A stretch of DNA of 64,000 nt from Haemaphysalis longicornis (lineage: Eukaryota; Arthropoda; Arachnida; Ixodida; Ixodidae): contig CM023454.1 in the NCBI GenBank assembly GCA_013339765.2, forward strand, positions 138,046,942 to 138,110,941, given 5' to 3'. Below the pieces are notes generated by a model that made no database searches, was not told where the DNA came from, and worked only from the letters and a program-made list of their open reading frames with translations. Positions within the stretch are counted from its first letter, which is position 1. Each line of letters starts with the position of its first letter. Below, one piece after another: positions 21,311-32,330 of the stretch. Position numbers and translations under genes: made by a program.

Positions 21311-22479
21311 ATGAACTAGGAAAATGTATTAACATCAAAATGTGGAGTACTGCGGATCGGATGATTCACCTATGCTGTAAAATTGATTACCGGAAGTAAA
21401 TAAAACGGCATTTATAACTGCAACGCGGCAGAGAGCTTAGACCCTGCAAAAATTGGACGAATAATAATGGCGCCGAGAAAGAATCTAGTTGTAGCCAACC
21501 GCAGAAGGTACGCACGCCGTTACGAGCTCGCGTTGCATACACTGAAAGAACATGAAATGAGTAGCGGAGCGAATTTTTACCGCACTATTGCCAGCCACGT
21601 TAGACTGGAGAAAGTACAGCCGGTACAGACTTAGCTTGCGAAGTGCGACTAATAACCAAAAAAGAAGTTGAAACAGCTCTCACGAGATGGCAGTGATGAA
21701 AATTATCAGTTGAAGAAAGCATAAAAATAGACATTTCTATTGGGATAATCCATTGTATCGTAAATACCTGCTGCGCTAATTGCAGTGTGCCTGAAGAATC
21801 AAAAGCTGACAATGCCCTCGAAAAACGCTTCACAACGATAAGGACAGCAAATCTTCAAAACTTACAGCCCCATCACCCCACTCTCAGTTTCATACAATCT
21901 GTTTACCAAAGCAATGGCAAATCGAAAAGGCAAGAAACTATATTCGTTTTAATCGAGAGACCAGCTTGGGTCGAGAAAGGATACACAAGAACGAATCACA
22001 GCCATGCCGGCTATCATATGATTGAAAAACCAGCATAGTTTGAAATATCTGCTGATGGTGTTTGAACATGACGGAAACGTTGTTAATTCAATAGAGTAAA
22101 CCTAAATAACCAGGCTAGACGACATATACAAAGGAAGTTCCGGCATAATAATACGCAACGAGCAAAGCGAAAAATTCTATATCTCTAAAGGCGTCTGACG
22201 GGGTAAAACCATATCGCTAAAAGTGTTTAGAGCTTGTCGGGAGGTAGTATTTAGGAAACTTGGCAGTTAAAACAAAACTACCAAAAAGGGCCAAAGACAA
22301 AACTAGCCAAAGAGCACATGAGAATATATTGCGGAACGATATATGTAAAGCAAAGCTTTGCGATTAAAAAAAAATTGAATAATTTTAACGAAATAATGTA
22401 CAAACATGCACAAGACGTCCTATTTAGTAGGTGTAAGAAAACACCACAACAAACACTATCTGCTTTGCTATCTGCTTCA
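21311..22479. other. Unassigned
   Basis: Sequence between the two copies of the unknown repeat. No domain, tandem repeat or RNA motif was recognised. Confidence 0.4.
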
Positions 22480-23035
22480 GGAACACCATACTTGTCTTCT
22501 GTTCGTGCGCATATTTTTCACAGCCTATGCGGTCTACATTTACTGTTCTGCCCTGATGCGTTTGTGTGCACATAGCTTTCGTGTATTTTGCGAGTAGGGT
22601 TTGATGCTTGTTGTGCACCTATTTGTGAGGAACATAGCTATGGTTCTATGCTCCCAACTAGAAGGCAAAACCCTAGGTGGCATAATGTTTATCGATCCTT
22701 ATATTGACGACAACATACCCAATTTCTGTGTTCACTCAGGTTCGATGGAGCTGATAGTGGTCGTTTGCTCCGGAGTCATCGGCTGAGTTCTGCAGTGCGT
22801 TTGGCACCCGTTGTCTATACACCTGCCAACAAGCTGAACTCCTTAGGCTGATTCGACTTCGCGGGCACTTTGATATATGTAATTCGCCAATCCGAGCGTT
22901 TTCGAAGCCAATGGCCTTTTATTTAGCAGCATGTGATGACCTGCTGCATCATTCCGGTGTTCCAGTCACACGCAGTGCCCTTCCATCCCCTTTATCCTCC
23001 CCAGGAAAAGGATGACATAAAAAACAGCATCAAAT
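22480..23035 (+). repeat. Unknown interspersed repeat, copy 2
   Basis: Second copy of 20755-21310 with small indels. Both end near GGAAAAGGATGACATAAAAA. Confidence 0.65.
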
Positions 23036-23298
23036 ATTTCCTATTTGATCCTGATGATCAGAAGATCATACATACCTCGGCCTGGTCGTCTATGGTGACC
23101 CCAAAGCAATGCAGTGGAGAACAAAGCAATGAGGTGGAGAACAAGTATGGATTGTAGTCCAAACAGGAACCACTGTAAGATAAAAAAGAGTAAGCTAGTC
23201 CTGTCGCTGAAAATTGGAATAAACAATTAATGCGTCCTGGCTGTTACAACATATGAAGCGGAGATTTAGGGCCTCATAAAATGCTTTGAAAGCTATCA

Positions 23299-23637
23299 TT
23301 GTTCCACGAACCATGTTATCGGGTTGTTTGTTTATGTTTTGGTTTTGCCAACTGGCTGCGCCGGGCTATAATATCTGTGTTATTCGTCGGCCAAGTGAAG
23401 CAAATTTTGTATTCATTATACCGCATGTGTTATCTTCTTTTAAAAGAGAGAGCGTCGCGAACTAACGTCAACATCCTAGAATTATATTCTATGCTCTATA
23501 GTGTTCTGGATGCCATTCGACGGTTCAAGAAGCCCACGGCGCCGAGAGATAAATGACCGCAGAGCAGACGGCGCGGCATTCGACTCGCAGATGCTCGCAT
23601 TTGCATGTAACTTTGCTGACTGCTGCTTCGCCACCTG
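23299..23637 (+). repeat. Gypsy 5' LTR, first part
   Basis: Aligns with 32785-33118 of the 3' LTR (TGTTCCACGAACC versus TGTGCCACGAACA at the start; GACTGCTGCTTCG versus GACTGCTGGTTCG at the break). It is interrupted by the LINE tail. Confidence 0.8.
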
Positions 23638-23754
23638 TATTTATTTATTTATTTATTTAACCCTCAGGGCCCGAAGGCATTACAGAGGGGAGTGGGTAAA
23701 GTTCAAATACGGTGAGGGAAACAGAGGCAATATAAAGCACAAAACATTTCCGAA

Positions 23755-24657
23755 TTATACAATGTTAGGTAGGTAACAAAGCAAATAAGTACAGTAAACA
23801 GTAATTAGAGGCAGGTAAGTACAAAACATTCGTAGTATACAATGCTTGCTAAGGTGTTTTTGAACGAACACCGAATTTTGTATACAGGCACTGGAGTCGG
23901 GAAGGTGGTTCCAGTCTGTGGCTGTCTGGGGGGAACAATAACTGTAAGAAAGCGTTAGTCCGTGCATGGGTATCCTGACTTTATTTGAGTGGTCCAAATG
24001 AGCAGAAATGTAATGAGGCGTTTCAATAAATTCACCGCGTAGTTCAGGGAGATAGAAGATTTTATGGAAAAGACACAGACGAAGAACTTTACGACGAGAT
24101 GGTAGAGATGGTAGGTTGAGCCTCCATTTCACGTGTGTGGCACTGGAAGTACAGTTATAATCAGATAGTATGTAACGGGCCCCGTTATTCTGAACTAAGT
24201 CTACTTTTTGGGTCATGTTGACTTGGCTTGAATCCCAGAGTGATGCCGCATATTCAAGCTTCGGCCGAACCAGCGTCTTGTAAAGTAGTAGTTTTAGTGA
24301 AGAAGGTGCTCTTGAAAAATTACGTCGAACGTATCCTAATGCCCGGTGAGCGTTGTTGACGATATAATCCGTGTGAATGTTCCGTGTAAGGGCAGCTGAA
24401 AGGGGAACACCTAGGTATTTGTAACATAACACATTTTCTAGAAGGGAGTTATTAATAGAGTACGAAGGTAGCTCTTGAGGAGTTCGAGACACACGCATGT
24501 ACTTGCACTTGTTAGTGTTTAGCTCCATGCACCAGATTTTACACCAAGATGTTACAGCGTTTAGATCTGCTTGTAATGTTTTGACGTCGTTGTCACAGAT
24601 TATTTGTCGATAAATTACACAATCATCGGCGAACAAATTAATGTGGAAGAAACGCAA
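23755..24657 (-). pseudogene. LINE reverse transcriptase, C-terminal half
   Basis: A 300-codon open frame begins just before the catalytic block NLFADDCVIYR (ADD intact) and continues through the thumb region (ELNTNKCKYMRVSR, YKYLGVPLS, RPKLEYAASLWD) to the ORF2 C-terminus with ATDWNHLP. It lacks the N-terminal RT half, which lies in other frames upstream. It is a fragment, not an independent gene. Confidence 0.75.
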
Positions 24658-24659
24658 AA

Positions 24660-25235
24660 CGGTAATCGTTAATAATAATTAGGAAAAGAAGAGGACCCAA
24701 AACCGAGCTCTGGGGAACACCTGACGTGAACGCCGCTGGGCTCGGAGTCATAATTGTTAGCTGAAACGAACTGGGAGTCGGTTAGCAAGGAAAACTTCTA
24801 GCCATGTTAGTAGCTTGTCATCTAGGTTTAGCGACCGCAGTTTATGTAAGAGTAATTTGTGAGAAACTTTATCGAAAGCTTTAGAGAAGTCTAAAAAATA
24901 CAATCAGAAACGGAGTAGTTGTCGAGACTGAGGTTAAGCTTACGTGTAAAGGATATTAGCAGTGTTTCACATGAATAGGTCTTTCGAAAGCCATGCAGCG
25001 ATTTAGAGAAAAATGAATTTGACTCCAGGAATTTACTGAGATTCGAAAAGAGGATGTGGTCGATGATTTTATATGGAATGCTGGTTAGTGAAATGGGCCT
25101 GTAATTGAGCGGGGAATGTTTGTTACCGGACTTATGTAGGGGGACCACCTTCCCGATTTTGAATTGAGCAGGAAGGACGGTTTCTTCGAGGGTGTGCTGG
25201 AAAATTTTGTTAGTATATTTGAGGGTTAGGTACAT
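24660..25235 (-). pseudogene. LINE reverse transcriptase, N-terminal half
   Basis: The frame at 24891-25235 encodes ARFKIGKVV-type sequence (QFKIGKVVPLHKSGNKH), NYRPISLTSIPYKIIDHIL and SLHGFRKTYSCETLLISF. The next block (FSKAFDKVSHKLLLHKLRSL, about 24820-24890) follows in another frame, then a broken GVPQ region. Several stops separate these blocks from the ADD-containing half. Confidence 0.7.
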
Positions 25236-26297
25236 GTGTTAGTTAGAAATTTTGGGCATATTTCGTCACAACCTGGAGCAGAGGAAAGTTTCAGAGATTT
25301 TATAAGTTTCTCTACGCCACCCGCGTCGATAGTGATAGGTGCCAATACAACGTAGTCATAGTAGGGGGTGGCAGGTAAGCGAGGATTAGTGTTTCGGCAG
25401 AAGTTGCTTATAAATGCGGCATTAAGAGCTGCTGCGCATTTATGAGGAGGGATAGCTGTTCCATCCCTGTTGATTAGTGTTAAGTGGTCGCTATGACTCG
25501 AATTGATAGTACGCCAAAACTTTTTTGTGTCCGTTGGTTACAGGCGTGGCAATGTGCTTTGTAGGAAGTTAACCTTGGTGTTCTTCAGTGCTGCTACGTA
25601 AGCGTCATGCGCAGCCTTATAGGAACACCAGCGCGCGGGGGATGAAGATTGCTTCGCTGATTTGTAGAGGCGCTTCTTTTTGTTACATAACATTTTTAAC
25701 TGAACGTTGTACCATGGCGCTTTTTGATTAGATTGAATAGTGTAAGTAGGAATGAATTTTTTTTGTTAGCTCATTCAACTGTGCTGCAAACAAATCCCAG
25801 TTCTATTGTACGCTTCGTTTATGAAAATTCATCAAAAATGTTTCAAGAAAACCGCCTAAATTGTTATTGATAGCTTCAAAGTTAGCTTTCTTGTAGTTAC
25901 CTATAACTTTAGTTGATTTTGCCGTTTTTGGACGTGACATGTCAATAAAGAACGATAATAAAGAATGGTCACTGAAACCAGGTAGGTAACTAATTGCTGA
26001 TATTAGGTCCGGCGTAGAGGTTAATACGAGGTCAAGAATGTTTGCAGTGGTCTGAGTAGTTCTGTTTGGTTGCTTGACAACTTGGGTGAATGAGAACGTT
26101 GTGCAAAAGTCTACAAATCCCTGGGCTAGTTAAGTGAAGGGAATAATAGTGGGGGAATCTGTATACCAGGTTACGTTGGGAAAATTAAAATCACCGGGCA
26201 AAAATATCAGAAGATTCGGGTACCGGGTTCGAACAGAGTAAGTAACATCATGTAGCTTGTTAACAAAAGTGGTACTGTGCGTTGGGGGGCGGTAACA
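25236..26297 (-). pseudogene. LINE ORF2 endonuclease and linker remnants
   Basis: Minus-strand translation near 26160-26295 gives CYRPPTHSTTFVNKLHD and LLIFLPGDFNFPNVTWY, the CYRPP and GDFNFP blocks of a CR1/Jockey endonuclease. A stop follows after about 10 residues. The rest, down to 25236, is linker with scattered stops and no long frame. Confidence 0.6.
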
Positions 26298-26388
26298 GGA
26301 GCGTCAAACATGCTGCCGGAACTGCTCCCGTGCCCACTGAACAGACTGTCGGCCGGCCATCCTTTTAAGTCAGCTGGTGACACAAGTG

Positions 26389-26568
26389 TCATAAGTAAGC
26401 TGGTGGCATAAGGCTAAGAGACTCGATGGAGCCTTCGCAAAAGGGTGGTAGTTGGAAATCCTCATTCGGCAAGAGCAGCTGCGTCGGTGGTCCATATCTT
26501 GCACATGATACCGGCGAATACAGCAGTAGCACCAAGATGGCAAGCTGGGCGAGTTGGTATTTGTTCAT
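26389..26568 (-). CDS. 59-residue frame with hydrophobic leader, function unknown
   Basis: The frame starts MNKYQLAQLAILVLLLYSP and ends with a Pro/Leu-rich tail (about 59 residues). The first 22 residues look like a signal peptide: a short polar start, a Leu/Ile/Val core and VSCA as a plausible cleavage site. On the same strand a TATAAAA lies about 100 bp upstream (about 26668-26674). The frame sits inside repeated DNA next to a perfect hairpin, so it may equally be chance. I recognise no family. Confidence 0.25.
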   Translation of the reverse strand: MNKYQLAQLAILVLLLYSPVSCARYGPPTQLLLPNEDFQLPPFCEGSIESLSLMPPAYL

Positions 26569-26576
26569 GGTGATAG

Positions 26577-26670
26577 AAAATAGCCAGCGCAAGGAAGACG
26601 AGGACAAGGAAGGTAACCGCGCTGTGTCTGTTACCTTCCTCGTCCTCGTCTTCCTTGCGCTGGCTATTTT
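26577..26670. repeat. Near-perfect hairpin, 41-bp arms
   Basis: 26577-26617 is inverted at 26630-26670 with one mismatch and a 12-base spacer. The arms contain AGCCAGCGCAAGGAAGACGA. It could fold as a strong stem in either RNA strand. Confidence 0.85.
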
Positions 26671-26763
26671 TATAGAGCAGTAGCAGCGGAAAGATGAAGG
26701 CCTGCGAATTGCAAAAGCATGGAGCGTCAAACATGCTGCCGGAATTGCTCCCATTCTCACTTT

Positions 26764-26850
26764 CTTTGAGTTGTTAGGGGAGCACAAGTTCCCTCCAATA
26801 AAGGTGTTTTCCTTGAAGGCACAGTTCGCCGTCTTTGGCTTCAGGACATC
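26764..26850 (+). repeat. Gypsy 5' LTR, second part
   Basis: Continues the LTR after the LINE insertion: GTTGTTAGGGGAGCAC and CTCCAATAAA match 33133-33167 of the 3' LTR, and TTGGCTTCAGGACA matches its end. CCAATAAA is a likely poly(A) signal region. Confidence 0.7.
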
Positions 26851-27099
26851 TTGTAGAGGTGTTGGGTTTATCCACTCTAAGTCCTCTTTATGCCGACAGG
26901 CAAGCCCAACTTGTGTCAGCCGCCGGTAGCAAGGTCTTCAGCAAGAGTTTGGACTACTTTCGGATAAAGTTAAAGAAAAAGCCATCGTCACAACCACCAT
27001 GATCAGCACAGACATCATGCGCAGAGCTTTCAAACCTGTCCTCATTCTTCAGCAACCCAGGGAGCCTCAACATAACATGGGTCCCCTTCAGATAATCCC

Positions 27100-27973
27100 G
27101 AAGACTGGATGGAGCAGGTCGAACTGGTCAGGCTGTTTAACCGATGGGACGAGGCGGAGACACTGAAGCAAGTGTTCTTGTACCTTAAGGGCAGGACACG
27201 ATTTCTTGGAACGATTTCTGAGCGCAATTTTGAACGGCGTTCATCACGGTTGTGCGATACCAACGGGCCGAAGTATTGCTGCAGACGCGGACAAAACACC
27301 CTAACGAAAGCATTGGTGTGTTCGCCGAGGAGATGACGAGGCTTTTCTGGCGTGCTGACCCTTGCATAGCGGAAGAAAAGAAGTTACGCTTCTTAATTCA
27401 CGGTGTGAAGGAGGAACTGTTTTCTGGACTTCTCCGCAATCCGCCGAAAACCATCGCCGAATTTGAGACCGAAGGTAGCACTATTAAGAAGGCCCTAGAA
27501 ATGCATTTTAAGAAGTATGATCGAAAATTTGCGGGCACGGCCAATGCGAACTTCGTAGACAGCATGCCGATTTCGGCAGACAGCCTACGCGAGACTATCG
27601 GCGCAGCAGTTAGAGAGGAGCTGCGGAAACTTCTCCCAACACCGCCGCAACCCCTTGTGGCTTTCCTTACCGGCGTCATTAGGGAAGAAGTTCAGCAAGC
27701 ACTAGAAACTTTAAGGACACCAGAAGCAACCCCCGTGTGCCGCAAGCCATGTACTACGCGGCTGCTGCCCGACGACCTCACCCACCGGCACCCTATCGTC
27801 ACGAAACTCCGTACCGTTGTCCCCTGTCGCCGGGCCGACCACTTGTGGTGCAACCCCCCGCCTCAAAGGAGACCGACGTGTGGCGAACGCCAGATAATCG
27901 TACGGTGTGCTACCACTGCGGAGATGCCGACCACATCTTGCGTCGCTGTCCTACAATAGGCTCGCTTTGCTAG
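27100..27973 (+). pseudogene. Gypsy gag with zinc knuckle, frameshifted
   Basis: Gag packages the element RNA into particles. The first frame has DWMEQVELVRLFNRWDEAE, the second (27252-27730) has HPNESIGVFAEEMTRLFWRA and EEKKLRFLIHGVKEELF, and the third (27737-27973) ends in CYHCGDADHILRRCP, a complete CX2CX4HX4C knuckle. The block order is that of Gypsy gag. Two frame changes break it. Confidence 0.75.
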
Positions 27974-28349
27974 GGTTCTCCATCGACGCACCACGACTCT
28001 GGCCCGGCCACCGCCCTACTGATATCAAAGATTATCTGTCCAACTCCAACCGATGTCCAGCACGCTTCAACAGTTCCCGGACTCTCTACCCATACCGATC
28101 GCAAAGTCTTGGAAGCAACGCAGACTTGACGCGTGGTATTGGGAGCGGAAACTAAAAGTAGAAAATTCTGCAGGTAAAGTTGCACCACGCTGGGAAAATG
28201 AATATACTCTAACGATGCAACGACTCGCTGAAGATCATGATTCACGCCATGGCCTCAGTACGATGAACCGATGCACACCGGACATTTTTCCCGAACACGA
28301 CGACAGCGACATGACCCGACGCGTACCCGAAATAACAGCCTGTCGCTGA

Positions 28350-29035
28350 GAAGACAATGACGATGATGACGCATACACCCGACCGCGAACACGCACAAGG
28401 CGAGTGTAATAATGACAGCGTCGATGAACCCCATCTTGACAATGACCCCCATCCCTTCTCGTCGCCTTGTTGGGTCTCCCCATCCGGTGGCGGAATGTTG
28501 GGGCGCCCTCCGCCGACGCCAGCGAGTCGAAACCCTTTGTATGGGCCTCGCCGGCGGGTTTTAGGCGGCATCGGGGAAGGCTTTCCTTTCATCCTGACCT
28601 TCGGGGACGGCCATGGGAGGAGCGGAGGTCAAAACCCTTATTGGCATGTGCGCTGCTGTGGGGGAGGCGGCATTGCTCGCGCCCTGCTCGCGCATGCTTC
28701 GACGAGTTTGTTCGGAGCTGCGGCCCAGAGTGCTCGCACCAATACTTGCTCCCGTGGCGGTTTCTGGGCGCCAGAGCCCCACGAATTTCTCGCCAACCGT
28801 GCGGCGGTTCGGCACCCTTTTTGGCCTCCGGGACCCCATCAGGGATCATGCCGCGATACCCCCCTTTGTGCGCTGTGGAGATTTTTAATTGTAATTCAGT
28901 TTTCGTTTTGTCTTGTTCTAGTTTCGTCCTCTCCTGTAAATAAGTGTAAATAGACTTTTCCTTCATCATCTACTTGCCTCGTCTCGCCATCGGGTCTTTC
29001 ACTACCCTCCACGACGGCACCACTCACCTTCACCA
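28350..29035 (+). other. GC-rich stretch between gag and protease, possibly a solo LTR
   Basis: About 680 bp with no gag or protease similarity. A TGTTGGGGCGCCC at 28496 and a TGTAAATAAG...GTAAATAG stretch near 28937-28953 are what an LTR start and its poly(A) region can look like. No second copy or target duplication was found, so this is only a suggestion. Confidence 0.25.
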
Positions 29036-29093
29036 ACGAACCTAACTTTTACTCCGAGATAGGACGGAACGACGGACTCCAAACTCGAGGAAA

Positions 29094-29480
29094 GTGCCGT
29101 CCGATGTCCAGTTGTCCATCGAAGGCTTTGAAGTAGGCGCCCTCATAGACAAGGGAGCCGACTATTCAGTCATGAGCGAACCATTTTTGTCTAAGCTGAA
29201 GAAAGGTATGGCCAGATGGGGCGGTTCGCACATTCTCACAGCAGGAGGCCACCTTGTGACGCCAAGTGTAACCTGCACATCGCGCGTCACCGTATGTGGC
29301 ACAACGTACACTGTGGCGTTCGTCATTTTGCTTAACTGCTCCCGCGACGTAATTCTTGGAATAAACTTTTTGGCAATCAACAGTGCAATAATCGATCTAC
29401 AGGTCCACAACTTTTTCCTCCGATCACTCCACGACGCCGGTCCCGAACCCCGAAAACCGTGCTGCTGTAAGGATAGCCGA
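29094..29480 (+). pseudogene. Gypsy aspartic protease
   Basis: The protease would cut the Gag-Pol polyprotein. The frame reads IEGFEVGALIDKGADYSVMS. The catalytic DTG triad reads DKG here, which should inactivate it. The later ILGINFLAINSAIIDL matches the conserved VILGxDFL-xxxxAxIDL block, again with the usual Asp replaced by Asn. Confidence 0.75.
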
Positions 29481-29520
29481 CGATCACGTCAGCATGCCAA
29501 CCCGTGCAAGCTTGATGATC

Positions 29521-29667
29521 ACCGTAACACGGAACACAACCGCTATGAAAACACAGGACGAGGAGTGGGCGGGACAAGCACTAAACTTTCAACAAAAAGT
29601 TTACTGCAGTGCTTGTCCCGTCCACTCCTCGTCCTGTGTTTTTAGAGCGCTTGTTTTCCGTGTTACC
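29521..29667. mobile_element. Small foldback insertion in Gypsy pol
   Basis: Two arms of about 70 bp (GTAACACGGAACACAACCGC at the left, inverted as GTTTTCCGTGTTAC at the right) meet at a short spacer near 29590-29605. The arms contain ACACAGGACGAGGAGTGG. It interrupts the region between protease and RT, so it is a later insertion. The structure is like a PLE terminus hairpin or a minimal foldback element. Confidence 0.7.
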
Positions 29668-30171
29668 ATGAACCAACACGTCTAACCCTTTTCCCTTTTG
29701 ATGATCACCCTCTACGGTGCGGATGCTGCTCCTAACATCGAAGCTATTTGCAGAATGACCAAAGCTTGCTTCTCGATCGTGGTGACGCTGTCACAAGAGG
29801 CGTTGCGTGCTTTAAGTAACCAAATCCCTCGTTTTGGTGAGAAACTTCGCTGAGGGATACCAGCATCTAAACAAGGGCGCTGCGATTCTGCCCTTCTAAG
29901 AATCGCAAGAAACAAGTCAAGTGATCGCCGTCGCCAACTACGAACGCACACGCGGAAATGCGTTCCAGCGGCCGCATCCTTTCGACGTCAACCCGGCGCT
30001 GCCGCAAAAAAACCGGACCAATTATTGGATAATCTGCGTCGCTACAGTGAGTGTTTTTCGTCGAAGTCACAATTACGTCAGACACCCCTGGCGAAACACC
30101 GAATTACAACCGAACATGGAGCCCGACCTACCGCACAGTCACCGTACCGCGTGTCTTCACACGAGCAGGAA

Positions 30172-30790
30172 GCCCCTTGGACACAAACCGAAAATATGCT
30201 CAGTGACGACATTATACAGCCATCGAAAAGCCCCTCGGCTGCTCCCGTCGTACTCGTAAAGAAAAAGGATGCTGCCATTAAGTTTATGCATTGTCTACCG
30301 GCGACTGAACACAATCGCGAAAAAGGGGCGTTTACCAGTTCCCACGAATCGACGACGCCCTCGACCACCTCCGCCACGCGAAGTACTTCTCATCAATGGA
30401 TCTCAAGAAACTAGCAAATTTACTAGCAAATTGAAGTGGACGAGGGAGATCGAGAGAAGACTGCATTCATAGCCTAGGATGGCCTATACGACTTCCAGTT
30501 GATTCCGTTTGGGCTGTGCACGGCGCCAGCAACGTTTGAAAGAATTATGTACATGTGCTAAGTGGCCTGAAGTGGCACACCTGCCTCGTATACCTCGACG
30601 ACATTGTGGCATTCGCCCAGACTTTCCACGAACACCTTGCAAGTTTGGAGTGTGTACTCGAGGCCATCCGTACGTCGTTGTTTTGCGCTGAAGGCTGAAA
30701 AATGCCGCCTCGCGTACGGAGAACTCACGTTTTGTGGCCACTTCTTCAACTCTGCGGGGGTTCTGCCTGACCCGGCGAAACGTCAGCTAC
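30172..30790 (+). pseudogene. Gypsy reverse transcriptase
   Basis: RT blocks in mixed frames: DDIIQPSKSPSAAPVVLVKK (finger entry), IDDALDHLRHAKYFSSMDL (first catalytic Asp, 30347 on), and LVYLDDIVAF (the YLDD active site, about 30588-30612). After the first Asp the expected GYHQI segment is replaced by an LLAN-stop stretch with a small duplication (ACTAGCAAATT-like at 30410-30434). Confidence 0.75.
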
Positions 30791-30791
30791 A

Positions 30792-31420
30792 GTGAACTTC
30801 AAAAGATCAAAAGACAACAAGAGCATGCGAAGTTTTCTCCAACTTTGCGCATACCACCGGCGCTTCGTCGCAAACGTCGCTCGCATTGCAGAGCCACTCA
30901 TACGCTTTACGAAAGAAAGCACCTCTTCCACCTGGGAAAATGCCCTAGAGGAAGCATCTTGCGAGCTGCAGCAACGCCTGCAAAGCCCGCCCGTGCTAGC
31001 TTATTTCGACGAAAACGGCGAAACGGAAATGCACACTGACGCCATTGATTTAGGCTTGGCACCCGTCATCGTCACAAAGCAAAGCGGCTGCGAAAAGATG
31101 ATCGCCTATGCCAGCCTTGGTCTCTCAAAGGAGGAGAAAAACTACTCCGCCTCCGAGAATGAATGTCTCGCTATCATATGAGCCACTTAAAAACTTTGGC
31201 CCGTACATGTATGCTAGACATTTCACATTTGTTACAAACCACCATGCACTGTGTTGGCTCGACAACTAGAAGGACCACTCTGGCCGTCTTAGGCGGTGGA
31301 GCCTGCGCCTGCAAGTGTTCGACGTTACATTTGTCTATAAATCCGGCAGTAAGCACTCCAACGCGCATTGCTTGTTCCCCGCTCCCGTCGACCCACCACC
31401 TCAAGATTCAGCTGAAAACA
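30792..31420 (+). pseudogene. Gypsy RT connection and RNase H
   Basis: The 30792-31181 frame contains the connection (SMRSFLQLCAYHRRFVANVA, IAEPLIRFTK) and RNase H (TEMHTDAIDLGLAPVIV, where the family has TDASxxGLGAVL; then YASLGLSKEEKNYSASENE). The DAS serine is lost. The distal region (TFVYKSGSKHSNAHCLF, the RPGxxNxxADxLSR block) follows in another frame. Confidence 0.7.
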
Positions 31421-31559
31421 GCGCGTTCTTTGGAGTCGTAACGGAGAGCAACCTAACCTCCCAGCAGTGTGCCGACCTCGAGTTGCGGGTCATGATCGAC
31501 CACCTGAAGGACGGAACGTCGCCATGCCTAGGGCATTCCAACCCAACATAGCAGCATCC

Positions 31560-32330
31560 AGCCTGAAACACTCCGAACTCGGGAAGAACAATTTCAGGAC
31601 CGGGAAGAGAACACATTTTCTGCTTTTCATCCCTGCACACTTTCACGACAAAATTTTAGAAGCGCCCCATGACGACCCCTCTTTCTGACATCTCGGCACA
31701 GCTCCACAATTGGAAAAATTAAGGTGAAAGACTATCGGCTCCACTTTACATCCGACGTCACCCACTACGTCCGCAGCTTCCGTGACTGCCAGCGACAAAA
31801 AACGCCACCGACGAGACAGTCCGGACTTCTGCAGCCGATTGCCGTCCCGTCGAGGCCCTTCCAACTGATGGGAGTGAACGTCTTTGGCCCGTTGCCTACG
31901 TCACAAGTCGAGAACAAGTGGATTGTTGTAGCGATAGGCTATATGACACGCTGCGCAGATACCGCCGCTCTTCTAAGGGGGACTGCACAAGAATTCGCAC
32001 AGTTCTTCATAATCGAACTTATGTCGCGACATGAAGCTCCTGACGATTCTAATTACGAACCGGAGAACAGCCTTCACAGCGGAGCTCATGCAAGGAATCT
32101 TACGCTACAGCAACACGGAGTACAGAAGAACGACGGCGTACCACCCCCAAACAAACGGACTAAGGTAGCGTTTCAACAAGACGATTGCGGATATGGTGTC
32201 CATGTACGTCGACTTTGCACATAAGACCTGGGACGAAGTGCTTTCGTATGTCACGTGTGCGTACCACACGGCTATGCAATAAACCACGCAGATGACACCG
32301 TTCTAGCTTTCCTACGGAAGATGGCCAACT
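31560..32330 (+). pseudogene. Gypsy integrase
   Basis: Visible are the end of the HHCC zinc region (DVTHYVRSFRDCQRQKTPPT) and the core entry PFQLMGVNVFGPLPTS, where the first catalytic Asp (GxDxFGP) reads Asn. ENKWIVVAIGYMTRCADTAAL follows. The second and third acidic residues fall in frames broken after about 32035. Confidence 0.7.

Larger units (their letters stand above)
23638..26763 (-). mobile_element. CR1/Jockey-like LINE inserted in the 5' LTR
   Basis: On the minus strand the element runs from a 5' region (about 26763) through endonuclease and RT to a 3' end with an AAAT-type tail (plus-strand TTTATTTATTTATTTA at 23639-23658). The LTR sequence resumes at about 26764. The reading frames are broken by stops and shifts, while RT blocks remain clear. 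Since it splits the LTR, it inserted after the Gypsy element. Confidence 0.75.
26298..26763 (-). other. Segment bounded by a 32-bp direct repeat; hairpin and short secreted-like frame
   Basis: Upstream (minus strand) of the LINE endonuclease. A 32-bp block (with GCGTCAAACATGCTGCCGGA) occurs at 26298-26329 and again at 26721-26752. Between the copies lie a 41-bp hairpin and a 59-codon frame. It may be a LINE 5' UTR with duplicated ends, or a separate small insertion. It is not part of the Gypsy LTR, because the 3' LTR lacks it. Confidence 0.5.

Noticed and set aside
28467..28953. Overlapping frames of 158 and 198 codons in GC-rich DNA
   Set aside because: GC-rich DNA has few stops; frames overlap on both strands and have no domain.
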